Origin: Chloroflexota bacterium
GTDB taxonomy: Bacteria; Chloroflexota; UBA11872; UBA12225
Direction of reading: 5' to 3'
NCBI GenBank assembly: GCA_947446285.1
Contig: CANFGH010000010.1
Location: 1-48,414 of the forward strand
Length of the DNA: 48,414 nucleotides
In this document: positions 16,598-24,781 of the stretch, in pieces
How positions within the stretch are numbered: the stretch's first letter is position 1
Layout of the letters: every line of letters starts with the position of its first letter
Notes under the pieces: model-generated
Database searches by the model: none
Told to the model about the DNA's origin: nothing
Seen by the model: the letters and a program-made list of their open reading frames with translations, nothing else
Made by a program: the position numbers and the translations under genes

Positions 16598-18145
16598 ATG
16601 ACGGCAACGGCGGTGCGCCGCGACAGTACCAGTGTGATGCTGGCCGGGCGCGAACGGCAGTTGCTCACCTTCGCCTTGCTGATCGCGACGGCGACGGTCG
16701 CCTTCGAGACGCAGGTCGTGACGGTTGCCCTGCCGTCAATCACTGGTGAACTGCAGGGCATCTCGCTCTATCCGTGGGTCTTTAGCGGGTACCTGCTGAT
16801 GTCCACCATCACTGCGCCGCTGTACGGGAAACTTGCGGACGTCTTCGGGAGGCGCCCACTCTTCTTCTTCGGGTTCACGGTCTTCATGACCGGGACGTTC
16901 CTGTGCGGTGTGTCGACCTCGATGCCCTTGCTGGTGGGTGCGCGCGTGATCCAGGGCTTGGGTGCGGGTGCGATCCTGCCACTGGTGCTGACGGTCCTCG
17001 GCGACATCTACACCATCAAGGACCGGGCACGCGTGCAGGGCGCCTCGGCCGGTGTGTGGGGCTTCTTCAGCTTTCTCGGTCCGTCAACCGGTGCCTTCAT
17101 CATAGAAAGCATGTCGTGGCGATGGGTCTTCTGGTCGAACCTTCCCCTCTGCATCCTTGCACTGGCCCTGCTGGCGGTCTTCCTGCGGGAGGGAATCTCG
17201 CGCAAGCAGGTGAACATCGACTACGCCGGGGCGGCAACACTGACAGGTGGCGTGGTGTGCATCCTGCTTGTCGCCCTGGAGGGTGGCCGATCGCTGGTCT
17301 GGGGTGGCACGCCGATGATCTTGCTGGTGACAGTGGGCGTGGTGCTTCTGGTGCTGTTCGGTATCGTGGAACGCCGGGCAGTGGACCCAATCCTGCCGTT
17401 CGGTGCGTTCCGCATCCGGGCCGTTGCGGTTGGCAATGCCGGGAATGTGCTGATCGGCGCGGCTCAGTTCCTGTTGACCTCCTTCCTTCCCTTGCTGATC
17501 CAGGGCGTGCGGGGCGAAGGTGCCACGGCAACCGGCCTTGTCCTGACGGCCTTCGGGTTTGCGTGGTCGCTGGCTGCAATGGTGGGTGGGCGCCTGTTCA
17601 TCATCCTCGGGTTCCGGCGGGTGTCCATCGTGGGGACTGGCCTGGTCACCCTTGGGTGTCTGGCGGCAACCTTTGCGAGTGATGGATGGCCGATCTGGAT
17701 GATCGCGTTGGCGATGGCGTTGACGGGAATCGGGCAGGGAATCTCGTCTACCGCATTCCTGTACGCGCCGCAGGCATCGGTGCCTTGGAATCAACGCGGG
17801 GCGGTGACGTCGTCCACGCAGTTCGCACGGAACATGGCGGGTGCGGTCTTCGTCGCAATCGGCGGCGGGTGGCTGAATGCGCACCTCTTTGGTGTGGCGA
17901 TGGCGGCAGGTGCGACCGCCGAGGATGCCGGCCCGATGATCTCGAGGCTGTTGTCGGTTTCCGAACGCGGGTCACTTGATGCGTCGGTGGTTGCCGACCT
18001 TGGCGCGGTGCTTGGGCCGGGGTTGCAGGTCATCTTCGGACTGTTGACCTTGCTGGCGCTTGCGACCTGCATGGTGATGATCGTGTTCGCGCGGGAACTG
18101 CGTCCGGTTGAGGCACAACCGGTTCATAATGCCGTTGCCGACTAA
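16598..18145 (+). CDS. MFS multidrug transporter, DHA2 (EmrB/QacA) type
   Basis: 515-aa proton-coupled efflux pump in the inner membrane, with about 14 hydrophobic segments. Family marks: FETQVVTVALPSITGEL near residue 36, the loop 2-3 motif GKLADVFGRRPLFFFG, ARVIQGLGAGAILPLVLTVL (motif B) and GVWGFFSFLGPSTGAFI (the motif C region). The length and the 14-segment layout indicate the drug:H+ antiporter-2 subfamily. GGGAG stands 6 nt before the ATG. The substrate is unknown; the adjacent divergent small-ORF pair is not a recognisable regulator. Confidence 0.92.
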   Translation: MTATAVRRDSTSVMLAGRERQLLTFALLIATATVAFETQVVTVALPSITGELQGISLYPWVFSGYLLMSTITAPLYGKLADVFGRRPLFFFGFTVFMTGTFLCGVSTSMPLLVGARVIQGLGAGAILPLVLTVLGDIYTIKDRARVQGASAGVWGFFSFLGPSTGAFIIESMSWRWVFWSNLPLCILALALLAVFLREGISRKQVNIDYAGAATLTGGVVCILLVALEGGRSLVWGGTPMILLVTVGVVLLVLFGIVERRAVDPILPFGAFRIRAVAVGNAGNVLIGAAQFLLTSFLPLLIQGVRGEGATATGLVLTAFGFAWSLAAMVGGRLFIILGFRRVSIVGTGLVTLGCLAATFASDGWPIWMIALAMALTGIGQGISSTAFLYAPQASVPWNQRGAVTSSTQFARNMAGAVFVAIGGGWLNAHLFGVAMAAGATAEDAGPMISRLLSVSERGSLDASVVADLGAVLGPGLQVIFGLLTLLALATCMVMIVFARELRPVEAQPVHNAVAD

Positions 18146-18321
18146 GGGGGGCGGGTGCCGGAGACGTTGCCGTCGGGATTTGATTGGTTCACTGGGCAGA
18201 ACCGCGATGATCGCGAGACCCGTCGCCACCTCAGTCTCTCGCCCCTCATTTGGCTACGCGTCGCGTGATCCGAATGATTTACCGGGTGTTGTCCGGTCCG
18301 TGGCAGGAATGGGACACTGTC

Positions 18322-18353
18322 TGATCCGTCCTTAGCATGGCGTGTCGATACTC
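18322..18353 (+). promoter_or_regulatory. Promoter/operator block shared with the 23514 gene
   Basis: TGATCC (18322), CCTTAG (18330-18335) and CGATACTC (18346-18353) recur as TTGACC, CCTTAG and CGATACTC at 23424-23456 in front of the paralogous gene, with the same 10-nt gap between the last two blocks and the same distance (54-57 nt) to the ATG. GATACT is a plausible -10. Confidence 0.55.
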
Positions 18354-18407
18354 AATGTGACGGGAGGGACAACCTGATCCCACCCGCCACCAAAAGAAGA
18401 CACGACC

Positions 18408-19032
18408 ATGAAGATCACCACACGGCGCGCACTGTTCGGTGGCGCGCTTGCCCTCACCCTTGCGGGGGGAGTCGGCTTTGCGTCCTCGGCACTGCCGGTG
18501 GGCGCACAGATGCTTCCGGGCGGTCACGGCGCGATGCACGGGCGGGGTGCAGACGGGTCAATGGTGCCGGGGGCGTGATGCCTCCCGGGCGTGGTGACCG
18601 GGGCGACGCGGGCATGATGGCCGGTAAACCAGGTGCCATGCACCAGGAAGTCCTGGGATCGGTGGCCACGACACTCGGGGTGACACCTGAGGCGCTGCGG
18701 ACCGAACTTGCCTGGAAGTCCCTGGACGGTGTGGCGCAGGCCCATGGGGTCGGTGTCGCAACGATGAAGGCTTCATCCTCGCTGCGATGCAGGTCCGGGT
18801 TGATGCCGCGGTGGCGGTTGGCACGCTTACGGCCGAACGTGCGGCGTCGATGACGACGATGATGGCCGGACGCATCGACGGGATGCTGACCCAGGTCGGA
18901 ACGATGGCGGATTGTGGAGGCCCTGACACGGGAGGCATGAACCGGGGTTGGATGGATCATGGTGGCTGCGGTCAAGGTGGACGGGGACGCGGTGAACGTG
19001 GCCCTGACGCGGCGCCCACAACGTCCCAATAG
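18408..19032 (+). pseudogene. Secreted helical protein (paralogue of the 23514 gene), frameshifted
   Basis: Starts with a clear signal peptide (MKITTRRALFGGALALTLAG then GVGFASSALPVGAQ) but runs into a stop at 18576. The homologous continuation is in a second frame (from 18575: LGSVATTLGVTPEALRTELA, WKSLDGVAQAHGVGVATMKA) and then a third frame (from about 18775: FILAAMQVRVDAAVAVGTLT, AERAASMTTMMAGRIDGML). Together these match the 23514-24146 protein (GITEEQLDAELPGKSLAQVA, QAHGIDPAVVKAAM, ARVDANLAAGKTAAEKA) from end to end, so at least two indels have broken the gene. The Met/Gly/His-rich linker after the signal peptide is particular to this copy. Sequencing error at two places is the alternative. 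Confidence 0.75.
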
Positions 19033-19039
19033 TGCATCG

Positions 19040-19074
19040 CGGGATGGATGGTCAGGCTTGCACCATCCATCCCG
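19040..19074. other. Hairpin 1 with conserved loop TCAGGCTTGC
   Basis: CGGGATGGATGG and CCATCCATCCCG form a perfect 12-bp stem around the loop TCAGGCTTGCA, starting 8 nt after the last stop of the broken secreted-protein gene. There is no T tract, so terminator function is uncertain. Confidence 0.7.
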
Positions 19075-19106
19075 GCCCCGGCGGACGTGTCAAGGGGAAC
19101 ATCTCA

Positions 19107-19140
19107 CCACCCCTTTCTCAGGCTTGCGGGAAAGGGGTGG
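19107..19140. other. Hairpin 2 with the same loop TCAGGCTTGC
   Basis: CCACCCCTTTC and GAAAGGGGTGG form a perfect 11-bp stem around loop TCAGGCTTGCGG. The stem is unrelated to hairpin 1 but the first ten loop bases are identical. The 33 bp between them are unremarkable. Confidence 0.7.
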
Positions 19141-19227
19141 ACGTGTTTCCCCCAGCGTGCAAGCGCTTCCTGTCGCGGTGGGAAACCTGCTGGCGCGACC
19201 CCAACTACATGAGTTATGTTAGGCAAC

Positions 19228-19572
19228 ATGAGTGGTATTGATACTGTGTATGCTGAAGCTGATCGCCTCCATCGGGAGTTTTTGACTGCAACTGCAAATT
19301 TCGAATAAGTAATTCGTGAACTTCACGTGTCTGATGCCGACCTCCAGCACAAGAAGGCGGTGCGGAGTGTGGCATGGGACGCTTGGAACCGTGCGACGAC
19401 CGACAAGGTCCGTCTGTGGGAGATGTGCCGGGTGGCGATCGCGGAATACGATGCCTCGTCGGCGGCGAACTGGGGAGTGTGGGTGAGGTGGAAGCATGCA
19501 AGCGACGAGGTTGACCGATGCAAGGCCGCGTGGAGGCGGGCCGATACCGAGGCACGTCGCGTCCGCGCATGA
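19228..19572 (+). pseudogene. Small helical protein interrupted by one in-frame TAA
   Basis: From ATG 19228 the frame encodes MSGIDTVYAEADRLHREFLT then ATANFE, a TAA at 19306-19308, and continues in the same frame without further stops to 19572 (VIRELHVSDADLQHKKAVRS ... AEYDASSAANWGVWVRWKHA ... ADTEARRVRA). Both parts have the same amphipathic, Trp/Arg-rich helical character, so they look like one protein of about 114 codons split by a nonsense codon. TATGTT lies 7 nt before the ATG (leaderless-type). The first 80 bp are more A/T-rich than the rest. If the second half alone is expressed it would need the GTG at 19327. No family recognised. Confidence 0.5.
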
Positions 19573-19783
19573 CGGACCGGTGCGCCATCGTTGCGACATC
19601 GTTGCGACACGCACGGTCGATACTTGCCCGCCCGGAGATCTTGGGTAGTCGTCGCGGTTCACATCGCTCGTGCAACGGCGTGACACGTGCGTACGAGAAT
19701 CCCGCGAGTTGGTGAAGACCGGGTACGTTTTCTGCAGAGTCGGTGTGTCCGGATTGCACGAACCTGGAAGGTGGGGTCATCTG

Positions 19784-20677
19784 GTGAGCATGTTCGGCAC
19801 GGTGCGTCGCGACTGGGATTGGTCGAGGTGTCGGCTCGGCCCGCAGGAGTTGCGTGGTCGCACGATGGCGGTGATTGGCGGGACCAACGGGGTTGGCCGT
19901 GCCATCGTGAACGAGGCGGTATCGAAGGGTGCCGAAGTGTGGGTGGTGGGACGGACCTTCCGCGACCGACCCGACCCGCGGGTGCATTTTGTGGAGGCTG
20001 ACCTGTCAAGCCTTCGAACGGCGCGCGACGTCGTTGCCTCGTTGCCAGTCCCTTCCCTGGATAGCGTGGTGATGACGCAAGGCATCTTCGCCGGTCGCGA
20101 GCGCAAGGTGAACGAGGACGGCATTGAATTGGACATGTCGGTCAGCCATCTCAGCCGGTCGGTGATGGTGCGCGAGATGGCGCCGGTGATCGGTTCTGCG
20201 CGCGCGGACGGGTCGCCGGCGGCGCGGATCTTCGTCATGGGGTTCCCCGGTGGACTGCGCGAGGCGACTCTGGACAACTTCAACTCGGAGCGGCCATATG
20301 ACTGGGAGAAGGCACACGCCAACACCGTGGTCGGGAACGAGGCCTTGGTGCTGGAGAGCGCCGAGCAGTATCCACACGTGCGGTTCTATGGCCTCAATCC
20401 CGGGATCATGAAGTCCAACATCATGGGTGGCTTGCTTGGTGCGGGAAGCGTGTTCCACATTGCGCAACAGACCGTGATCGGCATCATCTTCCAAAGCGTG
20501 GAACAGTACGCCGCGAAGATCCTGCCCCTGTTGTTCGCACCGGATATCGACGGGCGGTCGGGGGCGATGTTTGACCGGAACGCGAATCCGATCTTCGGGA
20601 ACCCGTACCTGACAGACCGGGCGTACCGGGTGCGGGTGACCGAGGCGTCGGAGGCACTGATCGGTCGTGCCCGGTAG
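19784..20677 (+). CDS. Short-chain dehydrogenase/reductase family protein
   Basis: 297-aa protein with the SDR nucleotide-binding start RTMAVIGGTNGVGRAIVNEA (TGxxxGxG variant), VWVVGRTFRD (second strand with Arg, suggesting NADP), VHFVEADLSSL (the conserved acidic D-L), and GLNPGIMKSN (PG motif after the active site). The catalytic YxxxK may be the YDWEK segment, but it lies several residues further from the PG motif than usual and the VMTQG in place of NNAG is atypical, so catalytic competence is uncertain. GTG at 19784 is chosen because AAGGTGGGG is 7 nt upstream; ATG at 19790 is the alternative. Substrate unknown. Confidence 0.8.
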   Translation: MSMFGTVRRDWDWSRCRLGPQELRGRTMAVIGGTNGVGRAIVNEAVSKGAEVWVVGRTFRDRPDPRVHFVEADLSSLRTARDVVASLPVPSLDSVVMTQGIFAGRERKVNEDGIELDMSVSHLSRSVMVREMAPVIGSARADGSPAARIFVMGFPGGLREATLDNFNSERPYDWEKAHANTVVGNEALVLESAEQYPHVRFYGLNPGIMKSNIMGGLLGAGSVFHIAQQTVIGIIFQSVEQYAAKILPLLFAPDIDGRSGAMFDRNANPIFGNPYLTDRAYRVRVTEASEALIGRAR

Positions 20678-20703
20678 TCAGCCGGTCTCGGTGCGGACGT
20701 GCC

Positions 20704-20790
20704 GGACGGGGATGCGGGCAGGGATGCCCGCGGACCAAGGTGGATGGCAGCGGACCACGAAGGATGTGCCGCGGACCAGGCATCGGTGAA
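20704..20790 (+). repeat. Dispersed repeat family B, core copy with degenerate repeats
   Basis: GCGGGCAGGGATGCCCGCGG followed by three variants of GCGGACCA at short intervals. It fills the space between the convergent SDR and HEPN genes. Confidence 0.6.
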
Positions 20791-20797
20791 CCGTGGA

Positions 20798-23227
20798 CTA
20801 CGAACGTGCGGGCTCGACGATCCCGGCGAGGGTGCATCCCATCGCAAGGATCGGGTTTTCGTCGCTCAGATGGACACCGAGGTCAGTCATTACTTGCCGG
20901 TAGATCCAGGCGACTTCGGCGGTTCCGGTCAGCGTGGCGGGAATGCGCAGGTCCTGCTGACGCATCGTTGACCGGCCGAGGGCGCGGGAGATCGCATCCT
21001 CGGATATCGCAATGGTTCCGTGGGCGATGAGGGAATCGTTGCGCAACTGCTTGATCGGTTCAAGGACACAGACGGCGGTGCGGGCGCCGTTCAGGCGTTC
21101 GACTTCGGCCCAGTCGTGAATGGCCACCGCCGCTTCCTCAAGACCCTGGAGGATGGCGATGCATCCACGGACGGACATGAGGCCGTCCTTCTCGAACGAA
21201 CCGAAATGCTTGGATTCACACGTTCCCTTGCGCACCGGCGACTCGGGTTCCAATTCGTTCCACCACGCTTGTGCTGTCGGAAGGTCGGTGATGCGTCGCC
21301 CGGCCACAAGTTCGGCCCGCAGGCGGAGGGCCATCTCCATGGCATTCCACATGCGCCCAAGGAAGTCGGCGATGCGTCCGTGACGTAGGCACACGTCGGC
21401 GTTCCAGAAGAGTTCGGCGAGTTGCCAGTTCGTTGTCGATTGGTTCGCCGGTTGCACCATCAGCTGGTCAAGGTCGCACACGAGTGTGGACGAGGCGTTC
21501 CTGATCCGGAGCGACGCGGTGGACCGGTCGGCAATGGCGCGTGCAATGGTGAGAGGGCGGGAGAACTCGAACTCCAGGCGTCGCTGCATCAAATCGCACA
21601 GGTCGGCAACATCGGCCAGATCGGTGCCGGCGGCACGGATCACCCGGGAGGCAAGGGCGAACAGTCCGTCATGCAGGAGTGGCACGACGACTGACCGGGG
21701 TTCCGGGGTCATGGCCGGTGGCTGGTTGGTGGGTGCGGGGGCGATGATCCGGCGCGGTTGCAGGGCGGTGTTGGCGGTGGAGTACCGGGTGAGGATCGCC
21801 TTTTCAGCACTGCGTATCCGGGAGCGGTAGGCCTCCCGGCGGTCCAGGACGGCTGGTTCACCTTCGTCACGAATCGCATGCCAGGTCGCAAGCAGTCGAG
21901 CGAGTTCCGTGAGGATGGTGGCGACTTGCTGCCGATCATCGGGTGCAACAACCTCCGGCGACCACAGGGACGCATCGCCAATGGTGGTCAGGCCCCACGC
22001 ATCGAATGTCTCACGGTGCTGGGCAACGATCCGCTCCAGTGCGAGGCGAAGTGTCCGGGCATCGCCCTCCCGGAGTTCGGCAAGGCGCGCCTGCTGCAGG
22101 TTGTGGAGGGCGACTGCGAAGTTGCCAACCGCATCCCAGTCACATGCCTCGGTCGGCAGGGCCTCGATGGTGGCCAGGAGCGCGCCGAGGTCGGTAGGTG
22201 TGAAGCTTTCCGTACCGACGGCCTTGGGAACCGTGTGCCCGAGAGGTCCGCGGTCTTCGTGGCCTGCCCTGGCGTCATCGGGAGGCTGCTCACCGATGTC
22301 CATCCGGGAGGGGATTTTGACCGGCGCAACGGCATCGAATGGGACCTGGTTGACTTCCACCGGATCAGGCGTGCTCTCGTCCAACGCGATGACGAGTGGC
22401 TGCGTACCAGACGCATCCGCGCCAACTTCCAACGGACCTGGCGTGACCACATCCACTGAGTCGGTATCAGGCTGGGGCAAGCCAGTTTGCATCATGCCGG
22501 CCGGGATGTCGCCAACTCCTGGCGTCGTATCTGGTGAGATGGCGACCGGTAGAACGGCAACCGGCGGGGCCGGATCAGGAGGCGGTGCGATCCGCATGAT
22601 CTTTGATTTCGGGGTTGCGATCTTGCGTACCGGCCCTCGGCGGACAACGGACCGGTTTGCTCTCGGCCGGTAGGTCTCAAGTTCGGCACGAATCGATTCC
22701 ACGCCGGCGCACTTGATCACGTAGACGCAGAGGGAGAGTTGCATGGGTTCGCCGGGCGATGTTCCGGTGGCAAGTTGCGCCATGGATGCGTCTGGTTCGG
22801 TGGTGTCCGGGTAGGCGACCTCGCCTGCGCCATCATCGGCATTGTCCAGCGCGTCCGGACTGGATGTTCCCTCCATCGTGCCGATGGCTTCCGCAAGCTG
22901 CGTGAGCACCTCCGGGTAGGTGAAGGCAGCGTGATAGGCGAGGACAGCCAAGCCGACGGTTCGCTGGCGGGCGAGTTCCCCCAAGCCGGTGCGGAGGAGA
23001 TTGTCTGGTGCGGTCTGAAGGAAGGTCGCACCGAAACCGGGGAAAATGCGGTGTCTTTGGATCAGTTGGCCGAGGTCGCTGTGGCGCAGTGCGGGAAGGG
23101 CAGTGCGTCGTTCGATCAGGCGTGAGATTGCGAAACTGAGGAGGGCGTCGTCGGACGGCATTTCCCAGGCGGGCGCGGACGGAGGGTCTGTGGGACTTCG
23201 TTCATGAGGGTCCTGCGCGTCCGGCAT
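20798..23227 (-). CDS. Large orphan protein with C-terminal HEPN domain (Csm6-like), function unknown
   Basis: 809 aa. N-terminal helical region (residues about 20-115), a Pro/Thr/Asp-rich linker (about 115-340), a second helical region (about 345-600), and a C-terminal part (605-740) that I recognise: ELFWNADVCLRHGRIADFLG and RMWNAMEMALRLRAEL match the 'LF.NA.RR...GRYDDAVARLYRALE' helices of CRISPR-associated Csm6-like proteins (TIGR02710 type), followed by GLMSVRGCIAILQGL and the HEPN motif KQLRNDSLIAHG, with R729-N-x5-H736 (R-x6-H) as predicted RNase residues. HEPN domains of this sort are metal-independent RNases in defence systems. No CARF-like Rossmann domain is evident and there is no CRISPR locus here. 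GAAGGA is 8 nt before the ATG; TAGTAT at 23268-23273 (minus) may be the -10. Confidence 0.75.
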   Translation of the reverse strand: MPDAQDPHERSPTDPPSAPAWEMPSDDALLSFAISRLIERRTALPALRHSDLGQLIQRHRIFPGFGATFLQTAPDNLLRTGLGELARQRTVGLAVLAYHAAFTYPEVLTQLAEAIGTMEGTSSPDALDNADDGAGEVAYPDTTEPDASMAQLATGTSPGEPMQLSLCVYVIKCAGVESIRAELETYRPRANRSVVRRGPVRKIATPKSKIMRIAPPPDPAPPVAVLPVAISPDTTPGVGDIPAGMMQTGLPQPDTDSVDVVTPGPLEVGADASGTQPLVIALDESTPDPVEVNQVPFDAVAPVKIPSRMDIGEQPPDDARAGHEDRGPLGHTVPKAVGTESFTPTDLGALLATIEALPTEACDWDAVGNFAVALHNLQQARLAELREGDARTLRLALERIVAQHRETFDAWGLTTIGDASLWSPEVVAPDDRQQVATILTELARLLATWHAIRDEGEPAVLDRREAYRSRIRSAEKAILTRYSTANTALQPRRIIAPAPTNQPPAMTPEPRSVVVPLLHDGLFALASRVIRAAGTDLADVADLCDLMQRRLEFEFSRPLTIARAIADRSTASLRIRNASSTLVCDLDQLMVQPANQSTTNWQLAELFWNADVCLRHGRIADFLGRMWNAMEMALRLRAELVAGRRITDLPTAQAWWNELEPESPVRKGTCESKHFGSFEKDGLMSVRGCIAILQGLEEAAVAIHDWAEVERLNGARTAVCVLEPIKQLRNDSLIAHGTIAISEDAISRALGRSTMRQQDLRIPATLTGTAEVAWIYRQVMTDLGVHLSDENPILAMGCTLAGIVEPARS

Positions 23228-23423
23228 GCCACGTCCTTCAAGAACCGTCGTGCGCGGTTATTTCGCAATACTACCCGTGTTTGACCGCAGTGCTGATCCA
23301 CATGGTGATGGCCGATTTACGGTGCTGGATCATTCGTCTGGCGTGCCTGAGACGTTCTCTCGTGCGGTTGGCGACGAATGTTGACAGAGTGTTGGCACGA
23401 CGTCCGCAGGAACGCGAACCGAT

Positions 23424-23456
23424 TTGACCTTCCCTTAGTACACGCTGCCGATACTC
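23424..23456 (+). promoter_or_regulatory. Promoter/operator block shared with the 18408 gene
   Basis: TTGACC, CCTTAG (23433-23438) and CGATACTC (23449-23456), spaced as in the block at 18322-18353. TTGACC and GATACT are 20 nt apart, slightly long for a standard promoter, so the CCTTAG block may be an additional regulator site. Confidence 0.55.
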
Positions 23457-23513
23457 CCTTTGTCAGCTTGGTGGCAACGATCCACCGCTGAACTTCACAC
23501 GGGAGACAGGCAC

Positions 23514-24146
23514 ATGAACCTCATTGGCAAGCGGGCGATCATTGGCGGGGCACTGGCGGTGGTGATTGCGAGTGGTGCGGGATTGGCATCGACGAGTGGG
23601 TCGGCATCGGCACAGACGGTTCCCACCCCCGCCGCGACGGAAGTGGCGAAGGGCGCGCAGCACGAGGCGGTCCTGAAGGTACTGGCGGCGAAACTCGGCC
23701 TCTCGGTCGAGGCGGTCCGCACGGCCATGCAGGAGGCCCGCAAGACGGCCGGGGTGGGCGGTGCGCCGAAGTCTGGTGGCAACCACGCGGTGGCATACGG
23801 TGCACTGGAAGCGGCGGCCAAGGCGATCGGGATCACCGAGGAGCAACTGGATGCCGAACTGCCGGGCAAGTCACTGGCGCAGGTTGCGCAGGCCCATGGG
23901 ATCGACCCGGCAGTGGTGAAGGCAGCGATGGTTGCAAATGCGTCGGCGCGGGTTGATGCCAACCTGGCGGCGGGCAAGACGGCGGCGGAGAAGGCGACGG
24001 CCCGCAAGGCGATGCTGTCCGACAGGTTTGACCGCCTGATGGCGCACGTTCATCCGGCCAAGTCTGGCGGGGCTGCCGGGACTGCCGGAACTCGGGGGCA
24101 ACGTCCACCGGCGCCGTCGCCAACCCCGGCGGCTGCGAAGTCCTAG
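23514..24146 (+). CDS. Secreted Ala-rich helical repeat protein (intact paralogue of the 18408 pseudogene)
   Basis: 210-aa exported protein. A signal peptide (KRAIIGGALAVVIASGAGLA, with a likely cut after SASAQ) is followed by two related helical units: residues about 45-80 (VLKVLAAKLGLSVEAVRTAM) and about 95-175 (AAKAIGITEEQLDAELPGKS, LAQVAQAHGIDPAVVKAAM, ARVDANLAAGKTAAEKATAR). The C-terminus is Gly/Pro/Ala-rich and probably disordered. The GKSLAQVAQAHG style is common in secreted proteins of Chloroflexota and Actinobacteria and is sometimes labelled DUF2680-like; I do not know its function. GGGAGA precedes the ATG. A terminator follows at 24180. Confidence 0.8.
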   Translation: MNLIGKRAIIGGALAVVIASGAGLASTSGSASAQTVPTPAATEVAKGAQHEAVLKVLAAKLGLSVEAVRTAMQEARKTAGVGGAPKSGGNHAVAYGALEAAAKAIGITEEQLDAELPGKSLAQVAQAHGIDPAVVKAAMVANASARVDANLAAGKTAAEKATARKAMLSDRFDRLMAHVHPAKSGGAAGTAGTRGQRPPAPSPTPAAAKS

Positions 24147-24179
24147 CACTCCCTGACACGTCAGGCACCTTCACCGAAG

Positions 24180-24220
24180 CACCCCGGTTGGGATTTCCCG
24201 GCCGGGGTGTTTTGGTTTTG
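24180..24220 (+). terminator. Rho-independent terminator after the secreted protein gene
   Basis: CACCCCGG / CCGGGGTG (8 bp) around a 14-nt loop, followed directly by TTTTGGTTTTGG. Confidence 0.7.
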
Positions 24221-24367
24221 GTGGGTGCGGAAGACTGGGGCGACGGTGTGGGCATTCTTATGCCTCCACACCGCGCCGCCGTGGGGTGACCGGCGGGTCG
24301 GGGTGGCAAGTTCGTACCCTTCCGGTGCAGTCCGGCTGGCCGGGTGGAGGCGGGAGGTGCCGACAGG

Positions 24368-24781
24368 ATGACAACCCCGATGGACGACACGTTTGACCTG
24401 TACGACCTGCGCGTCGAGGTTGTTGCGCCGGCCGGGGCACGCCTGTATTGCGGGGCGAAGGTTGGCGACTGGTTCGAACTTCGCGGGGAGATGCTTCACC
24501 TGCCACCCGGACAGGGCTTCTCCATCTATTCCCTGGCGTCGGTCCTGCCCCTCCTCGCCGCCAAGCAACGCGCGACGCACCCCCACGACTGGATGTCCAC
24601 AGACGCCGAGGTTGCCTGTCCGGACCCGAACTGTCCGTCACGGTTGCGCATCACGCGGGTCGGCACACGCCGGTTCAGTCACGCCGAGACCACGGCCGTT
24701 CCGCTTGCGCCCCGTCCTACCCCACCCGGTGTTGCCCATGACCCGCACCTGGCACCAGACACGGAGGCCACATCCGAATGA
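24368..24781 (+). CDS. TIGR04076-like small protein, first gene of a three-gene operon
   Basis: 137-aa protein. The pattern LYDLRVEVVAPAGARLYCGA, KVGDWFELRGEMLHLPPGQG, FSIYSLASVLPLLAAKQRAT and the Cys-containing segment VACPDPNCPSRLRI matches what I know of the TIGR04076 family (small proteins with a conserved W-x-x-D/A-x-E-V-x-C-P-D-P region, often beside oxidoreductases). Function is unknown; conserved cysteines could bind metal. The ATG at 24368 has GGGAGG 10 nt upstream; the longer frame from 24344 is less likely. Its TGA overlaps the ATG of the aldo/keto reductase (ATGA), so the two are translationally coupled. Confidence 0.75.
   Translation: MTTPMDDTFDLYDLRVEVVAPAGARLYCGAKVGDWFELRGEMLHLPPGQGFSIYSLASVLPLLAAKQRATHPHDWMSTDAEVACPDPNCPSRLRITRVGTRRFSHAETTAVPLAPRPTPPGVAHDPHLAPDTEATSE

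Noticed and set aside
19784-20677. Claim that the SDR protein has lost its catalytic residues
   Set aside because: A YDWEK segment could supply the YxxxK pair at slightly unusual spacing, so loss of the active site cannot be asserted from the sequence.
20678-23513. A CRISPR array near the HEPN gene
   Set aside because: I looked for regularly spaced identical 25-40 bp repeats around the gene and elsewhere in the window and found only the four-copy 19-bp array at 8439, whose repeats are imperfect and whose spacers are of unequal length.
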